Shown in pieces: positions 24,649-33,742 of a stretch of DNA of 64,000 nucleotides. Numbering within the stretch: position 1 is the first letter of the stretch; each line of letters starts with the position of its first letter. This DNA is from Shewanella algae (GTDB lineage Bacteria; Pseudomonadota; Gammaproteobacteria; Enterobacterales; Shewanellaceae): contig NZ_CP068230.1 in NCBI RefSeq assembly GCF_009183365.2, forward strand, positions 1,393,001-1,457,000. Reading direction: 5' to 3'. A program made the position numbers and the translations under genes. A model generated the notes under the pieces. That model was not told the origin of the DNA and searched no databases. It saw only the letters and a program-made list of their open reading frames with translations.

Positions 24649-27600
24649 TCAATCTGAACCTGAGCCTATGTTTATCTGCGCCTGCTGCCGGGTGATAGCG
24701 GCATTGAGCCTGTCTTTGACATGGCCGGGCGACTTGGTGTTATAGGACAAGAGTCGATACATGGCCGGGATCACCAACAGGGTGACAAAGGTCGCAAACG
24801 CCATACCGAAGAACACCACGGTTCCCACGGCAATACGGCTCTCTGAGCCGGCACCGGTTGAGAAGATCAGCGGAATCGCGCCGACAATCGCGGTGAAGGA
24901 GGTCATCAGGATAGGTCGCAAACGCCGCGCCGAGGCATCGATAACCGCCTGTTCAAAGGCCAGCCCCTTGTCTCGCAGTTGGTTGGCAAATTCGACTATC
25001 AGAATACCGTTCTTGGTCACCATGCCTATCAACATGATCATCCCTATCTGGCTGTAGAGGTTGAGCCCTTGTTGTGTCAGCCACAGGCCAAGGAAGCCGC
25101 CGAATACCCCCATGGGGACGGTCAACATCACCACCAGTGGGTTGATAAAGCTTTCGAACTGAGCCGCCAGCACCAGATAAACCACCAAGAGAGCCAAACC
25201 GAATACCAGCAGCATGCTGCTCTGGTTTTCCTTGAAGTCTTTCGACTCACCAGTGTAGCTGATACTGATATCACCGGGCAGGGATTCAATCGCCTTGGCG
25301 TCGAGGAAATCCAGCGCTTCCCCCAGAGTGGCGCCATCCATGAGGTTAGCCTTGATGGTGATGGATTTTTGCTTATTGGTATGGCTCAGTCGCTGCGGCG
25401 AGGCCACTTCTTCAATATGCGCCAGGCTGTCGAGGGTAACCAGCTCACCCTTGGTGGTACGCATATAGATCTGGCTAAGGTCGCTCATGCTGCTGAACTG
25501 CTTTTCATCCCCGCGCACGTAGACATCATACTCTTCACCCCTGTCCACATAGGTGGTTTGCTTGCGGCCGCCGAGCATCACTTCCAGGGTTTCCGAAACA
25601 TCGGCAACACTGACACCAAGCTCTGCCGCCCTTTGTCTGTCAACCGTGACCAGAAGCTCAGGGGTGGTTTCGGCATAATCCAGATCGGCGCCGCGCATCA
25701 GGCCACTGCTGTTGGCCTCCTGTTGCAGCAGCTGTGCCCATTTGAACAGTTCTTTATAGTCGGATCCGCCGATAACAAACTGCACCGGCTCACTGGAGCG
25801 GCCACGGAAGCCGGGTAACATGGGCCGCACCATCACATCGGGAATATCTTTCAATACCTGGGCTATCATCACCAGCGCCTGATCGGCGTTGATATTCCTG
25901 TCCTCCCAATCCTCGAGCTGCATGATCACAAAACCTGTCTGATCACCGGCGCGGCCACCAAAGGCCGGCGCCTGCACACTGAAGGACTTGAGCACGCCCT
26001 GGCCCAGCAGCGGCATCAGCCTATCCTGTACTATGTCCATGTTGGCTGTCATGCGGTTGTAGCTGGTGCCTTCGGCGCCCTTGATAAAGGCGAAGATCAC
26101 CCCGCGGTCTTCCTGCGGTGCCAGCTGTGCAGGGATATGGTTTACCAGCAAGGCACTGCCGCCGATACAGGCGAGGATCACCAGGGGCGCCGCAACCTTG
26201 TGACGTATGGCAATGGCCACCATGGCGCGATACTTAAGCTCGAGCGCGGCAAAGAATCGATTCAAGGCGCGGTTGAAGGTGTTGGGTTTGACATTGGCCT
26301 TGAGCAACTGGCTGCTGAGCACAGGTGTCAGTGTCAGCGCCACCAGGGATGAGAACAGTACAGACACCGCCAGCAGCACGGAAAACTCGGTGAACAGCAA
26401 GCCGACCATGCCTTCCATAAAGGAGATGGGCAGAAATACCATCACCAATACCGCCGTGGTGGCAATAACGGCAAAGCCCACCTCGCGGGTGCCCTTGTAG
26501 GCGGCCAGCAGCGGGTCTTCCCCGCGCTCTATGTGGTGAAAGATATTCTCTACCACCACAATGGCGTCATCCACCACCAGGCCTATGGCCAGGATCAGTG
26601 CCATCAGGGTCAGCAGGTTGATGGAAAAGCCCAAGAAGTAGGCGGCCATAAAGGCCGAGATCAGCGATACCGGCACAGTCACAGCAGGAATAAGCGTTGC
26701 CCGCAGCTGGCCGATGAAAATATACAGCACCAGCAGTACCAGCGCCGCCGTGATATAGAGGGTGTAATACACCTCGTCTATGGCCTGATCGATAAACACG
26801 GTCGAGTCGTAGTCCACATATAGCTGGGTACCGGCCGGCAGAAACTTTTGCAGCGCGTCCACCTGCTTGTAGACATCTTTGGCGACATCCAGCGGGTTGG
26901 CATCCGATTGCGGCACTATCCCCAGGCTGAGGTTGACTATGCCGTTGCTCTTGAAGGTGGAGTTCTCATTCTCGGCGCCGACAAACACCTCGGCCACATC
27001 CTTGAGATAAACCGGCGAGCCATTTGCGCTGCTGACCTGCAGATAGTCGAATTGCTCAGGGCTCAGATAGAGGCGGGCGGTGCGCACTGTCATCACTGTG
27101 GTGTCGTTACGCAGCTCACCGCCGGGGGATTCCATATTCTCCGCCTTGAGAGCTGCAAGGATATCCTGCACAGTGACATTGCGGCCGGCCATCTGCTCAG
27201 GCTTGAGACGCACATACATCACCTTGTAGAGGCCACCTGAGATATCCACCGAGCTGACCCCTGTGATCAGGTTGAACTTATCTTCCAGCACCCGGCGGGA
27301 ATAGTCAGTGAGCTGGGTACGATCCATCTCGCTGGAGCTCAAGTTGACATAGATGGAGGGCTCGCCCGAGCCGTTGTCTTTGGAGACTATCGGGTCGTTG
27401 GCTTCTTCCGGCAGCCTGCGCTGCGCCCGGGCCACGGCATCACGGACATCGCTCACCCCTTCGGTGAGGTTCCAGCCCAATTTGAAGGTCACAGTGATCC
27501 GCGACATGCCGTTGCGGCTCACCGAGGTGATTTCATCGATACCGCTGATGCCTGTCAGCTCATCCTCAAGGTTTTTGGTGACCTGACTCTCCATGATAGA

Positions 27601-27768
27601 GGCGCTGGCCCCTTCATAGGTGGTCATCACAGTGACGACCGGGCTCTCCACATCCGGCATTTCCCGCACCGACAGCTTGCTGAAAGACACCAGACCAAAG
27701 ACACACAAAAGCAGGCTCAGCACTATGGCGCTGATCGGCCGTTTGACCGAGACATCGGATAACAACAT
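24649..27768 (-). CDS. RND-family multidrug efflux permease (HAE1 type)
   Basis: The 1039-residue inner-membrane pump has the AcrB layout: TM1 near the N-terminus, two large periplasmic domains and twelve helices. Marks are VKRPISAIVLSLLLCVFGLV at the start, GLVVDDAIVVVENIFHH with the two membrane aspartates of the proton relay in TM4, and IGMVTKNGILIVEFANQL in the second half. It works as a trimer with a periplasmic adaptor and a TolC-like outer-membrane channel. The adaptor gene lies directly upstream with stop and start overlapping by one base (TGATG), so translation is coupled. No outer-membrane factor gene is present. Likely substrates are drugs, dyes or fatty acids, not determinable here. 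Confidence 0.93.
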   Translation of the reverse strand: MLLSDVSVKRPISAIVLSLLLCVFGLVSFSKLSVREMPDVESPVVTVMTTYEGASASIMESQVTKNLEDELTGISGIDEITSVSRNGMSRITVTFKLGWNLTEGVSDVRDAVARAQRRLPEEANDPIVSKDNGSGEPSIYVNLSSSEMDRTQLTDYSRRVLEDKFNLITGVSSVDISGGLYKVMYVRLKPEQMAGRNVTVQDILAALKAENMESPGGELRNDTTVMTVRTARLYLSPEQFDYLQVSSANGSPVYLKDVAEVFVGAENENSTFKSNGIVNLSLGIVPQSDANPLDVAKDVYKQVDALQKFLPAGTQLYVDYDSTVFIDQAIDEVYYTLYITAALVLLVLYIFIGQLRATLIPAVTVPVSLISAFMAAYFLGFSINLLTLMALILAIGLVVDDAIVVVENIFHHIERGEDPLLAAYKGTREVGFAVIATTAVLVMVFLPISFMEGMVGLLFTEFSVLLAVSVLFSSLVALTLTPVLSSQLLKANVKPNTFNRALNRFFAALELKYRAMVAIAIRHKVAAPLVILACIGGSALLVNHIPAQLAPQEDRGVIFAFIKGAEGTSYNRMTANMDIVQDRLMPLLGQGVLKSFSVQAPAFGGRAGDQTGFVIMQLEDWEDRNINADQALVMIAQVLKDIPDVMVRPMLPGFRGRSSEPVQFVIGGSDYKELFKWAQLLQQEANSSGLMRGADLDYAETTPELLVTVDRQRAAELGVSVADVSETLEVMLGGRKQTTYVDRGEEYDVYVRGDEKQFSSMSDLSQIYMRTTKGELVTLDSLAHIEEVASPQRLSHTNKQKSITIKANLMDGATLGEALDFLDAKAIESLPGDISISYTGESKDFKENQSSMLLVFGLALLVVYLVLAAQFESFINPLVVMLTVPMGVFGGFLGLWLTQQGLNLYSQIGMIMLIGMVTKNGILIVEFANQLRDKGLAFEQAVIDASARRLRPILMTSFTAIVGAIPLIFSTGAGSESRIAVGTVVFFGMAFATFVTLLVIPAMYRLLSYNTKSPGHVKDRLNAAITRQQAQINIGSGSD

Positions 27769-28859
27769 CAGTGAAGCTCCCCGGTCTGCTGTACTGCTTC
27801 GGCGGTCAAGGGCTTGACGCTGGCGCCATCACGAATATTCACCAGCCCCTGCACCACAATGCGATCCCCCAGGCTGACGCCATCTGTGATAAGCACCAGA
27901 TTGTCGACCCGGGCGCCCAAATGCACTTCGGTGCGGTGGGCTATGCTGTTTTCATCTATGCGATAGACATAACGCTTGGTGCCGGAATACTCTAACGCCT
28001 GTACAGGTACTACCGCCTGATGAATTGGTGGGAAGGTCAGGGTGGCCGATAACATCATGCCAGGTCTCAAGTGTTTGTTTTTATTGTTGAATCCCACCCT
28101 CACTCTGACATTGAGAGTATCCGGGTTGACTCTGGGATCTATGGCAACCACCTTGCCCTGAAACAGTTGGCCGTTCCAGGCACTGCTGCTGCCTTGTACC
28201 TGCATGCCGACACTCAGTTGCGACAGATAAGACTCGGGCACCTGCAGATCGAGCCGCAATAAGCTCAGATCATCGAGACTCAAGAGTTCGGTTCCCTGGC
28301 TCACCAGCTTACCCTTGCTGAAATCCACCAGGCCCACTGTACCGGAAAAGGGAGCCCGCAGATGATGGTAGGAAAGTTCGGCCCTGGCCGAGGCCAGCCT
28401 GGCTTCGGCGATACTGACGCTGGCGCGTTGGGCATCAATTTCTGTCTGGGTAATGGCGTTGCGGCCGATCAGTTTTTCATACTCGCCCAACTTACGCCGC
28501 TCATCGGCCAGATAAGATTCAGCTTCCATCACCGCCGCTTTGGCCTTGGACTCTTCCAAAACCAGCAAGAGTTCCCCCGCCTTCACCTCCTGGTTGGAGC
28601 GCACTGCGATAGCGTCTATCTTGCCGGCGACTTGAGGCGCTATAGTGACCGAGCGTTCTGCTTCCAGCTTGCCTATCAGAGTCAGGGATTGCGCCAGGGA
28701 TTGCTCTGTGACTGTGGCGGTAATTACGGGAACGGCGGCTTTGCCCATCCCCATGCCTGAGCCAGGTTTGTTGCCGGCTTTATCTGCCGTCGGAGTCAAG
28801 AGGAGATAGGCGGCCACACAAAGGCCAAGGACCAGGAGTCCGATATAAGGTTTTTTCAT
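27768..28859 (-). CDS. RND efflux periplasmic adaptor (membrane fusion protein)
   Basis: The 363-residue protein has an N-terminal membrane anchor or signal (GLLVLGLCVAAYLLL). The lipoyl-like halves follow (TIAPQVAGKIDAIAVRSNQE and HLRAPFSGTVGLVDFSKGKL), with a coiled-coil hairpin between them (about residues 100-150), then beta-barrel and membrane-proximal domains. This is the HlyD/AcrA adaptor family that couples the RND pump to the outer-membrane channel. It is the first gene of a two-gene operon with the permease. The 435-base upstream region is shared with the divergent PilY1-like gene. Confidence 0.92.
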   Translation of the reverse strand: MKKPYIGLLVLGLCVAAYLLLTPTADKAGNKPGSGMGMGKAAVPVITATVTEQSLAQSLTLIGKLEAERSVTIAPQVAGKIDAIAVRSNQEVKAGELLLVLEESKAKAAVMEAESYLADERRKLGEYEKLIGRNAITQTEIDAQRASVSIAEARLASARAELSYHHLRAPFSGTVGLVDFSKGKLVSQGTELLSLDDLSLLRLDLQVPESYLSQLSVGMQVQGSSSAWNGQLFQGKVVAIDPRVNPDTLNVRVRVGFNNKNKHLRPGMMLSATLTFPPIHQAVVPVQALEYSGTKRYVYRIDENSIAHRTEVHLGARVDNLVLITDGVSLGDRIVVQGLVNIRDGASVKPLTAEAVQQTGELH

Positions 28860-29294
28860 TGTGTCCCATCTGATGCCGGTAGAGATCCGCTAGGATCTGA
28901 AGGTTGCCTATTTTACGGGAGCCTCAAGCATAAAGCTGGTAAATGAGTGTAAAAAAGCGCAAATTCCAGTGTGAAAATGTGACCGATGGCGAATGTCTGA
29001 ATCTGTTCTCTCAAACTGTTCCTTGCCTGCAACAGTTTTTAATAAAATGAGTTGTAAGATGTGCAGTTGTAAATTCTTGCCGAGTCAGATATTTGTCAGG
29101 AGTCATTTTACTTTGGTTTTAATGAGACTTGGTCATCATATTCATAAGTCATATTAAATTATTTCCTTTGGCGCTTGTGCGCCTGTTTTTATATGTGCTA
29201 ACTGAGTTGTTTATATTGGTGTTGTTATTTGGTTTGGTGTTCTGTTTATTCATGGAATACTGTATTGGTGCCTGTATAAATATGGTGAAACACA
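28860..29294. other. Intergenic region, RND adaptor / first PilY1-like gene
   Basis: This 435-base stretch carries the promoters of the divergent RND operon and the first PilY1-like module. The right half is AT-rich. It contains the 15-base word CGAGTCAGATATTTG at 29081-29095, which recurs before the second module. A short hydrophobic frame at 29129-29356 overlaps the PilY1 start and looks accidental. Confidence 0.5.
29081..29095 (+). promoter_or_regulatory. Shared 15-base element upstream of PilY1-like module 1
   Basis: CGAGTCAGATATTTG occurs exactly at 214 bases before the start codon here and at 222 bases before the start of module 2 (33521-33535). The flanking intergenic sequences have largely diverged, so retention suggests a regulator site or promoter part. 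Confidence 0.45.
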
Positions 29295-32200
29295 ATGAAT
29301 ATTTACAGGGGTATAAAATTTTCACGTTATTGTTATGGCGGAAAGCAAGCTCGTAATTTAATTCTGCTGGCTATTTTCTTTATGATGGCGCGGCCGGTAC
29401 CAGCCGATGATACTGAGCTTTATGTTTACGAATCCTCCTCGCGAACCGGCGATAGGCCGCAAATCCTGATCATTTTTGATAATTCCCGCAGCATGGAAGA
29501 GTACGTCTATGATGTCGATGAAAGTTACTCGGGAGTAGAGGGCTCCGGCAGTCAAAATACCGAAAGCGGGTTCCTGTATTTTACCAAGGGCACTCCAGAT
29601 TCAGTTAATATTCCTGTGTTGGATGAACAGAAAGGAAGCAGGCGGTTCAAGAGGGAGAATAACGGTTGTCAAACTTCCTGGGAGTATTTAAATAAGTATG
29701 GAACTTATACCGGGTTTATTCGGGAATATAGCTTCTCGGGGCAGAATGGTACCTGGAAAGAATTACCTGAGAATGCCGGTGCCAATCTTACTTTGATTGA
29801 TTGTTTCGAAGATATTCAGGATGAACGCTATGGTAACGCCTCAGGAATTGTAGATGGCTTGCCGCTCGATGGCGCCGGCAATCGCAAAGAAGTGGTTGGT
29901 TACACAGAGGTGAATGACGGCTCCAGCGCTGAGCAGAAAAAAGCTGCCAAGGAAGCCGCAGAGCGAACCGGTTTCGGCACGGGTCGGCCGGTTACTTTCT
30001 ACACGGAAGATTATCTGCGCTGGTATCACAGCGACAAAAAGAAAGTAACCAAGACCCGGTTGCAGGTCGCCAAGGACGCGATTCAAAATGTGATAGTGAC
30101 CACTCCTGGGGTTGATTTGGGGCTGGCAATCTTCAACTTGAACTTCAAGCTGGAAGGGGAGCGTGATGGTGGACGGATCATCTCGGGGATCAAGTCCATG
30201 ACCGCTGCCAGCAAGATAGAGCTCATTAACAGGATTAATGATATTTCCTACGCCCAGGCCACGCCACTGTGTGAGACCTTTTATGAGGCTTTTCGCTATT
30301 TTAGCGGCAAGGGAGTGCACTTCGCCGATAAAGACAGTGATTATTTTTTTACAAACAGCGATGGCAAGGTTGTCGATCAGTATCTGGTTAAAGATACCCC
30401 GCAAAGGGATATAGGTATTATCAAGGGCGGCAGCTATGTTTCGCCGTTCAAGCCATGTCAGAGCCAGGTTTATGTTGTCTATATTACCGATGGTGAACCC
30501 ACTCAGGATGCCTCTGCCGATGATCTTATCCAAGAGATGACGGGGGATGATGATGCCTATATCACCCAAAGAAGCCGGAGTTATCTCAGTGCCCTGAGCA
30601 GTTGGATGAGTCGGAATGACCTTAACTCCAATCTGGCAGGCAAACAGACAGTGACCACTTTTACCATAGGCTTCAGCGAGGGAGCGGCCAAGGCCGAAGC
30701 CTTACTGAGAAAAACCGCCGAAAAGGGGGGCGGCCGCTACTTCGATGCCCAGGATGCCAGCAAGTTGCAGTCGGCAATTCAATCTGTGGTTAATCAAATT
30801 CTGGAGAAGAACGCCAGCTTCACCTCGCCTTCGGTGGCCAGCAATAATTTCAACAAGCTACAAACCTTGGATTCAGTGTATTACTCGATGTTTTTGCCCA
30901 ACAAGGGGCCTCGCTGGCGTGGCAATATCAAGAAGTTCCAAGTGACGGATAAAGGCAAAGTGGTCGACAGCAAAGGTGAGCCGGCCATTGCCGAGAATGG
31001 CAATATCAGTGCCAAGAGCTGTTCTTTTTGGAGTTCCAGCGGGGCTTGCAGTCAAGGAGGCGACGGCGATGATGTGACCAAGGGTGGGGTGGCCGAAGCC
31101 CTCGATAACCAAAAGCAGCGCACTTTGTATGGCAATTTTGCCGCCGGGGGCGACTTGTCACCGCTGACCTTGGATGCCGCCAGCGGTTATGCCGGAGGTG
31201 AAGCCAAGCTGGCGCAGCATATGGGGGTAGACAACAGCCAGTTGCAGGGGCTGTTTGATTGGGCACGCGGCGAGGATGTCGATGACGACAACCGCAACGG
31301 CAATCGCAGCGATAAGCGTCGCGATCTTTTGGGTGACCCCCTGCATTCCAAGCCTCTGGCGATAGATTTTGGTTCGTCCGCAACCGACCCGGATATCCGT
31401 ATCCTGGTGGGCAGCAATCATGGCATGCTGCATATGTTTCAGGACAAGGGGGCTTCGGTCAGTGAGAGTTGGGCCTTTATGCCTTGGGAATTTCTGCCCA
31501 ATCTGGCTGAACTTAAAGCCAATGCACCGTCGGGCGTGCATTCGGTTTATGGTTTCGATGGTTCACCCGTGGCCTTTACCAAACGTGTGGGTAACAGGCT
31601 TGAGAAAGCCTGGGTGTTTATCGGTCTGCGGCGCGGCGGCCGTGGTTACTATGCTCTGGATGTCACCAACCCGGATAATCCCAAGCTGATGTGGCATGTT
31701 AATGCCGATACGGCCGGCATGAGCGAGTTGGGGCAAAGCTGGGCCAAACCTGTGGTGACCAGTATTCCTGGTTATGGGGATAAGCCGGTACTCATCTTTG
31801 GGGCAGGGTACTCTCCGGCCAAGGATACTCTGAGGGTGGGCAGCGCCGACAGCCAGGGGCGCGGGGTATTTATCCTGGATGCTGAAACCGGTAAGTTGCT
31901 GCACAGGTTCGGCCCCGGCGGTGATACCGAAATGCCTGAACTCAGAGACAGTATCCCCAATACGGTGGCCGTGCTTGATGACAATAGTGATGGTGTCAGC
32001 GACCGCATCTATGCTACAGACACAGGGGCTAATATCTGGCGTCTGGACCTGCCCGATGCCGACCGCAATAATTGGAGCGCCTTCAAGTTTGCTTCTCTTG
32101 GCGGCAGCACTGAGAGTACGGACAGGCGCTTCTTTGCCGCGCCTGTAGTGGCGCAAACCATGTTAAGTAATCAGACCGAGAACCGGGTCACGACCAACGG

Positions 32201-32867
32201 CGAGTCAAAGACAGTCAATTCATCCATGGAGATCCCCTATGATGCCGTAGTGGTTGGCTCTGGACTCAGGCCATCGCCTTTGGATACCAGTCGTTCGGAT
32301 ATGTTTTTTGTGCTGCAGGACAGAAACACTGCCAGCCAAAATTTCAATGAAATAGATCCCCCACAACCACTGACCCTGGCCGAACTCTACGATGTGACGG
32401 CCAAGGCGCCGAATTCCGACCAGGAACATATCGATTTTGGCCGCAAACTCGGCTGGTATTATGACTTTACCCGCAGTGGTGAAAAGAGTCTGTCCGATGC
32501 CAGTATTATCAAAGGGCGGGTGTTTTTCACTTCCTATGTCCCGGGCAGTAAAGCCTCGGCGGAGCAATGTCTGGTCTCGGGCAAGGGGTATCTCTACGGC
32601 TTTGATCTGCATAAGGGGGCGCGCAGCTATACCCAGACGTATCTGGAGACGGGGGAAAGTCTCCCCGACACCCCGCAGTTGGTGGTGCAGCCAGGCACCA
32701 ATGCCGACGGAACCGCCGGGGACAGCTATCTCTATCTGATTGGTATTGGGAATGCCGCAGCACTCATGGACAAGCTGGTTGATGACAAGGGCTGCCCTGC
32801 TGGGGACGAACAGTGTGTCGGTGAAGGCCCGGCGACTCACAAACTCTATTACTTCCAGGCCGATTGA
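29295..32867 (+). CDS. PilY1-like protein, module 1 (VWA plus PilC/PilY beta-propeller)
   Basis: The 1190-residue protein has a signal peptide (cleavage near residue 37, VPA before DDTELY). The N-terminal half is a von Willebrand A-like domain with the metal-site motif D62-x-S64-x-S66 in LIIFDNSRSM and the later YITDGEPT strand. The C-terminal half, from about residue 680, is the PilC/PilY quinoprotein-like beta-propeller. It holds the calcium loop DxNxDGxxD at 895-903, followed by RIYATDTGANIWRLD as in PilY1. Known PilY1 proteins sit at the tip of type IV pili, control pilus extension and bind surfaces. No minor pilin genes are adjacent. A small secreted protein gene starts 17 bases later. 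A closely related copy lies 876 bases downstream of this gene's stop. Confidence 0.9.
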   Translation: MNIYRGIKFSRYCYGGKQARNLILLAIFFMMARPVPADDTELYVYESSSRTGDRPQILIIFDNSRSMEEYVYDVDESYSGVEGSGSQNTESGFLYFTKGTPDSVNIPVLDEQKGSRRFKRENNGCQTSWEYLNKYGTYTGFIREYSFSGQNGTWKELPENAGANLTLIDCFEDIQDERYGNASGIVDGLPLDGAGNRKEVVGYTEVNDGSSAEQKKAAKEAAERTGFGTGRPVTFYTEDYLRWYHSDKKKVTKTRLQVAKDAIQNVIVTTPGVDLGLAIFNLNFKLEGERDGGRIISGIKSMTAASKIELINRINDISYAQATPLCETFYEAFRYFSGKGVHFADKDSDYFFTNSDGKVVDQYLVKDTPQRDIGIIKGGSYVSPFKPCQSQVYVVYITDGEPTQDASADDLIQEMTGDDDAYITQRSRSYLSALSSWMSRNDLNSNLAGKQTVTTFTIGFSEGAAKAEALLRKTAEKGGGRYFDAQDASKLQSAIQSVVNQILEKNASFTSPSVASNNFNKLQTLDSVYYSMFLPNKGPRWRGNIKKFQVTDKGKVVDSKGEPAIAENGNISAKSCSFWSSSGACSQGGDGDDVTKGGVAEALDNQKQRTLYGNFAAGGDLSPLTLDAASGYAGGEAKLAQHMGVDNSQLQGLFDWARGEDVDDDNRNGNRSDKRRDLLGDPLHSKPLAIDFGSSATDPDIRILVGSNHGMLHMFQDKGASVSESWAFMPWEFLPNLAELKANAPSGVHSVYGFDGSPVAFTKRVGNRLEKAWVFIGLRRGGRGYYALDVTNPDNPKLMWHVNADTAGMSELGQSWAKPVVTSIPGYGDKPVLIFGAGYSPAKDTLRVGSADSQGRGVFILDAETGKLLHRFGPGGDTEMPELRDSIPNTVAVLDDNSDGVSDRIYATDTGANIWRLDLPDADRNNWSAFKFASLGGSTESTDRRFFAAPVVAQTMLSNQTENRVTTNGESKTVNSSMEIPYDAVVVGSGLRPSPLDTSRSDMFFVLQDRNTASQNFNEIDPPQPLTLAELYDVTAKAPNSDQEHIDFGRKLGWYYDFTRSGEKSLSDASIIKGRVFFTSYVPGSKASAEQCLVSGKGYLYGFDLHKGARSYTQTYLETGESLPDTPQLVVQPGTNADGTAGDSYLYLIGIGNAAALMDKLVDDKGCPAGDEQCVGEGPATHKLYYFQAD

Positions 32868-32883
32868 AGCGCAGAGGTGTACA

Positions 32884-33195
32884 GTGAACAAGGTGATCCT
32901 TAGCTTGTCTTTGAGCGTATGTTTCCCCCTGATGGCGAGCGAGGGGCAAACGCGACAGGATTATAAGTGCCTGGTGGAAACAACAAGAGCGTCGCATGAG
33001 ATCATCCGGGTCTCCTGGGATCCGTCCAAGGCGGAACTCTATCAGCGACAGATGCCGGGAATGGTGCTGGAGCGGATTGGCAATCGTGGGCAGCGCCATT
33101 ACATACGCGAAGTGTTTGAGTGCGTATCAAGGAATGAGGAATTTTACTCTGCCACAGGAAGAAAAATCGACCAGGCCGGCAAAAATCTGGACTGA
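32884..33195 (+). CDS. Small periplasmic partner of PilY1-like protein, module 1 (TapY2-like)
   Basis: The 103-residue protein starts at GTG 32884 after CAGAGGTG, 17 bases from the PilY1-like stop. A signal peptide (LSLSLSVCFPLMA) leads to a mature region of about 80 residues. The core, QDYKCLVETTR, then EIIRVSWDP and KAELYQRQMPGM, then LERIGNRG and REVFEC, is nearly identical to the second copy. It contains exactly two cysteines, likely a disulfide. I recall that public annotation names similar small proteins next to PilY1-like proteins of Shewanella TapY2; I cannot verify that here. The tight spacing implies translation together with the large protein and probably a physical complex. Confidence 0.75.
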   Translation: MNKVILSLSLSVCFPLMASEGQTRQDYKCLVETTRASHEIIRVSWDPSKAELYQRQMPGMVLERIGNRGQRHYIREVFECVSRNEEFYSATGRKIDQAGKNLD

Positions 33196-33742
33196 GAAAC
33201 CCAGGGTTGGCTTCATCGCTCTGTTTGCATCAAATAGGTAAATGCCCGAACAAGAGGTTTCTTTCGTGGCCAAGTCTCTCCTATTGATAACTTTCTTCTT
33301 CGGTGCCTTATTCCGAGTTTTTAGGATATCAGCAAATGCCATGTTAATTATAATTGAGGTTTTGATACATATATTTTACATTTGATTCGGCGCAGCCAAG
33401 AGGTGTGCCACTCCTGTTTTGAATAAAGGTCATTTTAAAAACACCATAATAGTAGTGAATACCGGATCTTCTAAAATGAACTGGCTGATATTGTGCGGGT
33501 GTTCGGTTAAATGTTGAAGTCGAGTCAGATATTTGGCTAAGGTCAAATCTGTTTGATTAACCTGAGGCCAAATCGACACATTTTGATATTAATGTAAATA
33601 ATTTGATTAATTTGTTGTTTGGGTGTTCCTGTCGTGGTAAATAGAGGCTCGAAGAGATAAAAGCCTTATTTTACAGTCCGGTGTTTTGTTTATCTCTATC
33701 AGAACAGTGGAATAAACACCGGTAAAACACGACGTAACTACC
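33196..33742. other. Intergenic region between the two PilY1-like modules
   Basis: This 547-base stretch is AT-rich and has no convincing terminator after module 1, so some read-through into module 2 is possible. It carries the 15-base word also found before module 1 (33521-33535). Short open frames here (for example 33127-33342 on the minus strand) have no ribosome site or family resemblance. Confidence 0.5.
33521..33535 (+). promoter_or_regulatory. Shared 15-base element upstream of PilY1-like module 2
   Basis: An exact second copy of CGAGTCAGATATTTG, 222 bases before the start codon of the second PilY1-like gene. Confidence 0.45.

Noticed and set aside
29129..29356. Hydrophobic 75-codon frame overlapping the first PilY1-like start
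   Set aside because: It begins in a T-rich stretch where random frames are hydrophobic, overlaps the PilY1-like gene by about 60 bases in another frame and has no ribosome site.
33127..33342. Minus-strand 71-codon frame between the PilY1-like modules
   Set aside because: It overlaps the end of the small partner gene and shows no signal, motif or ribosome site.
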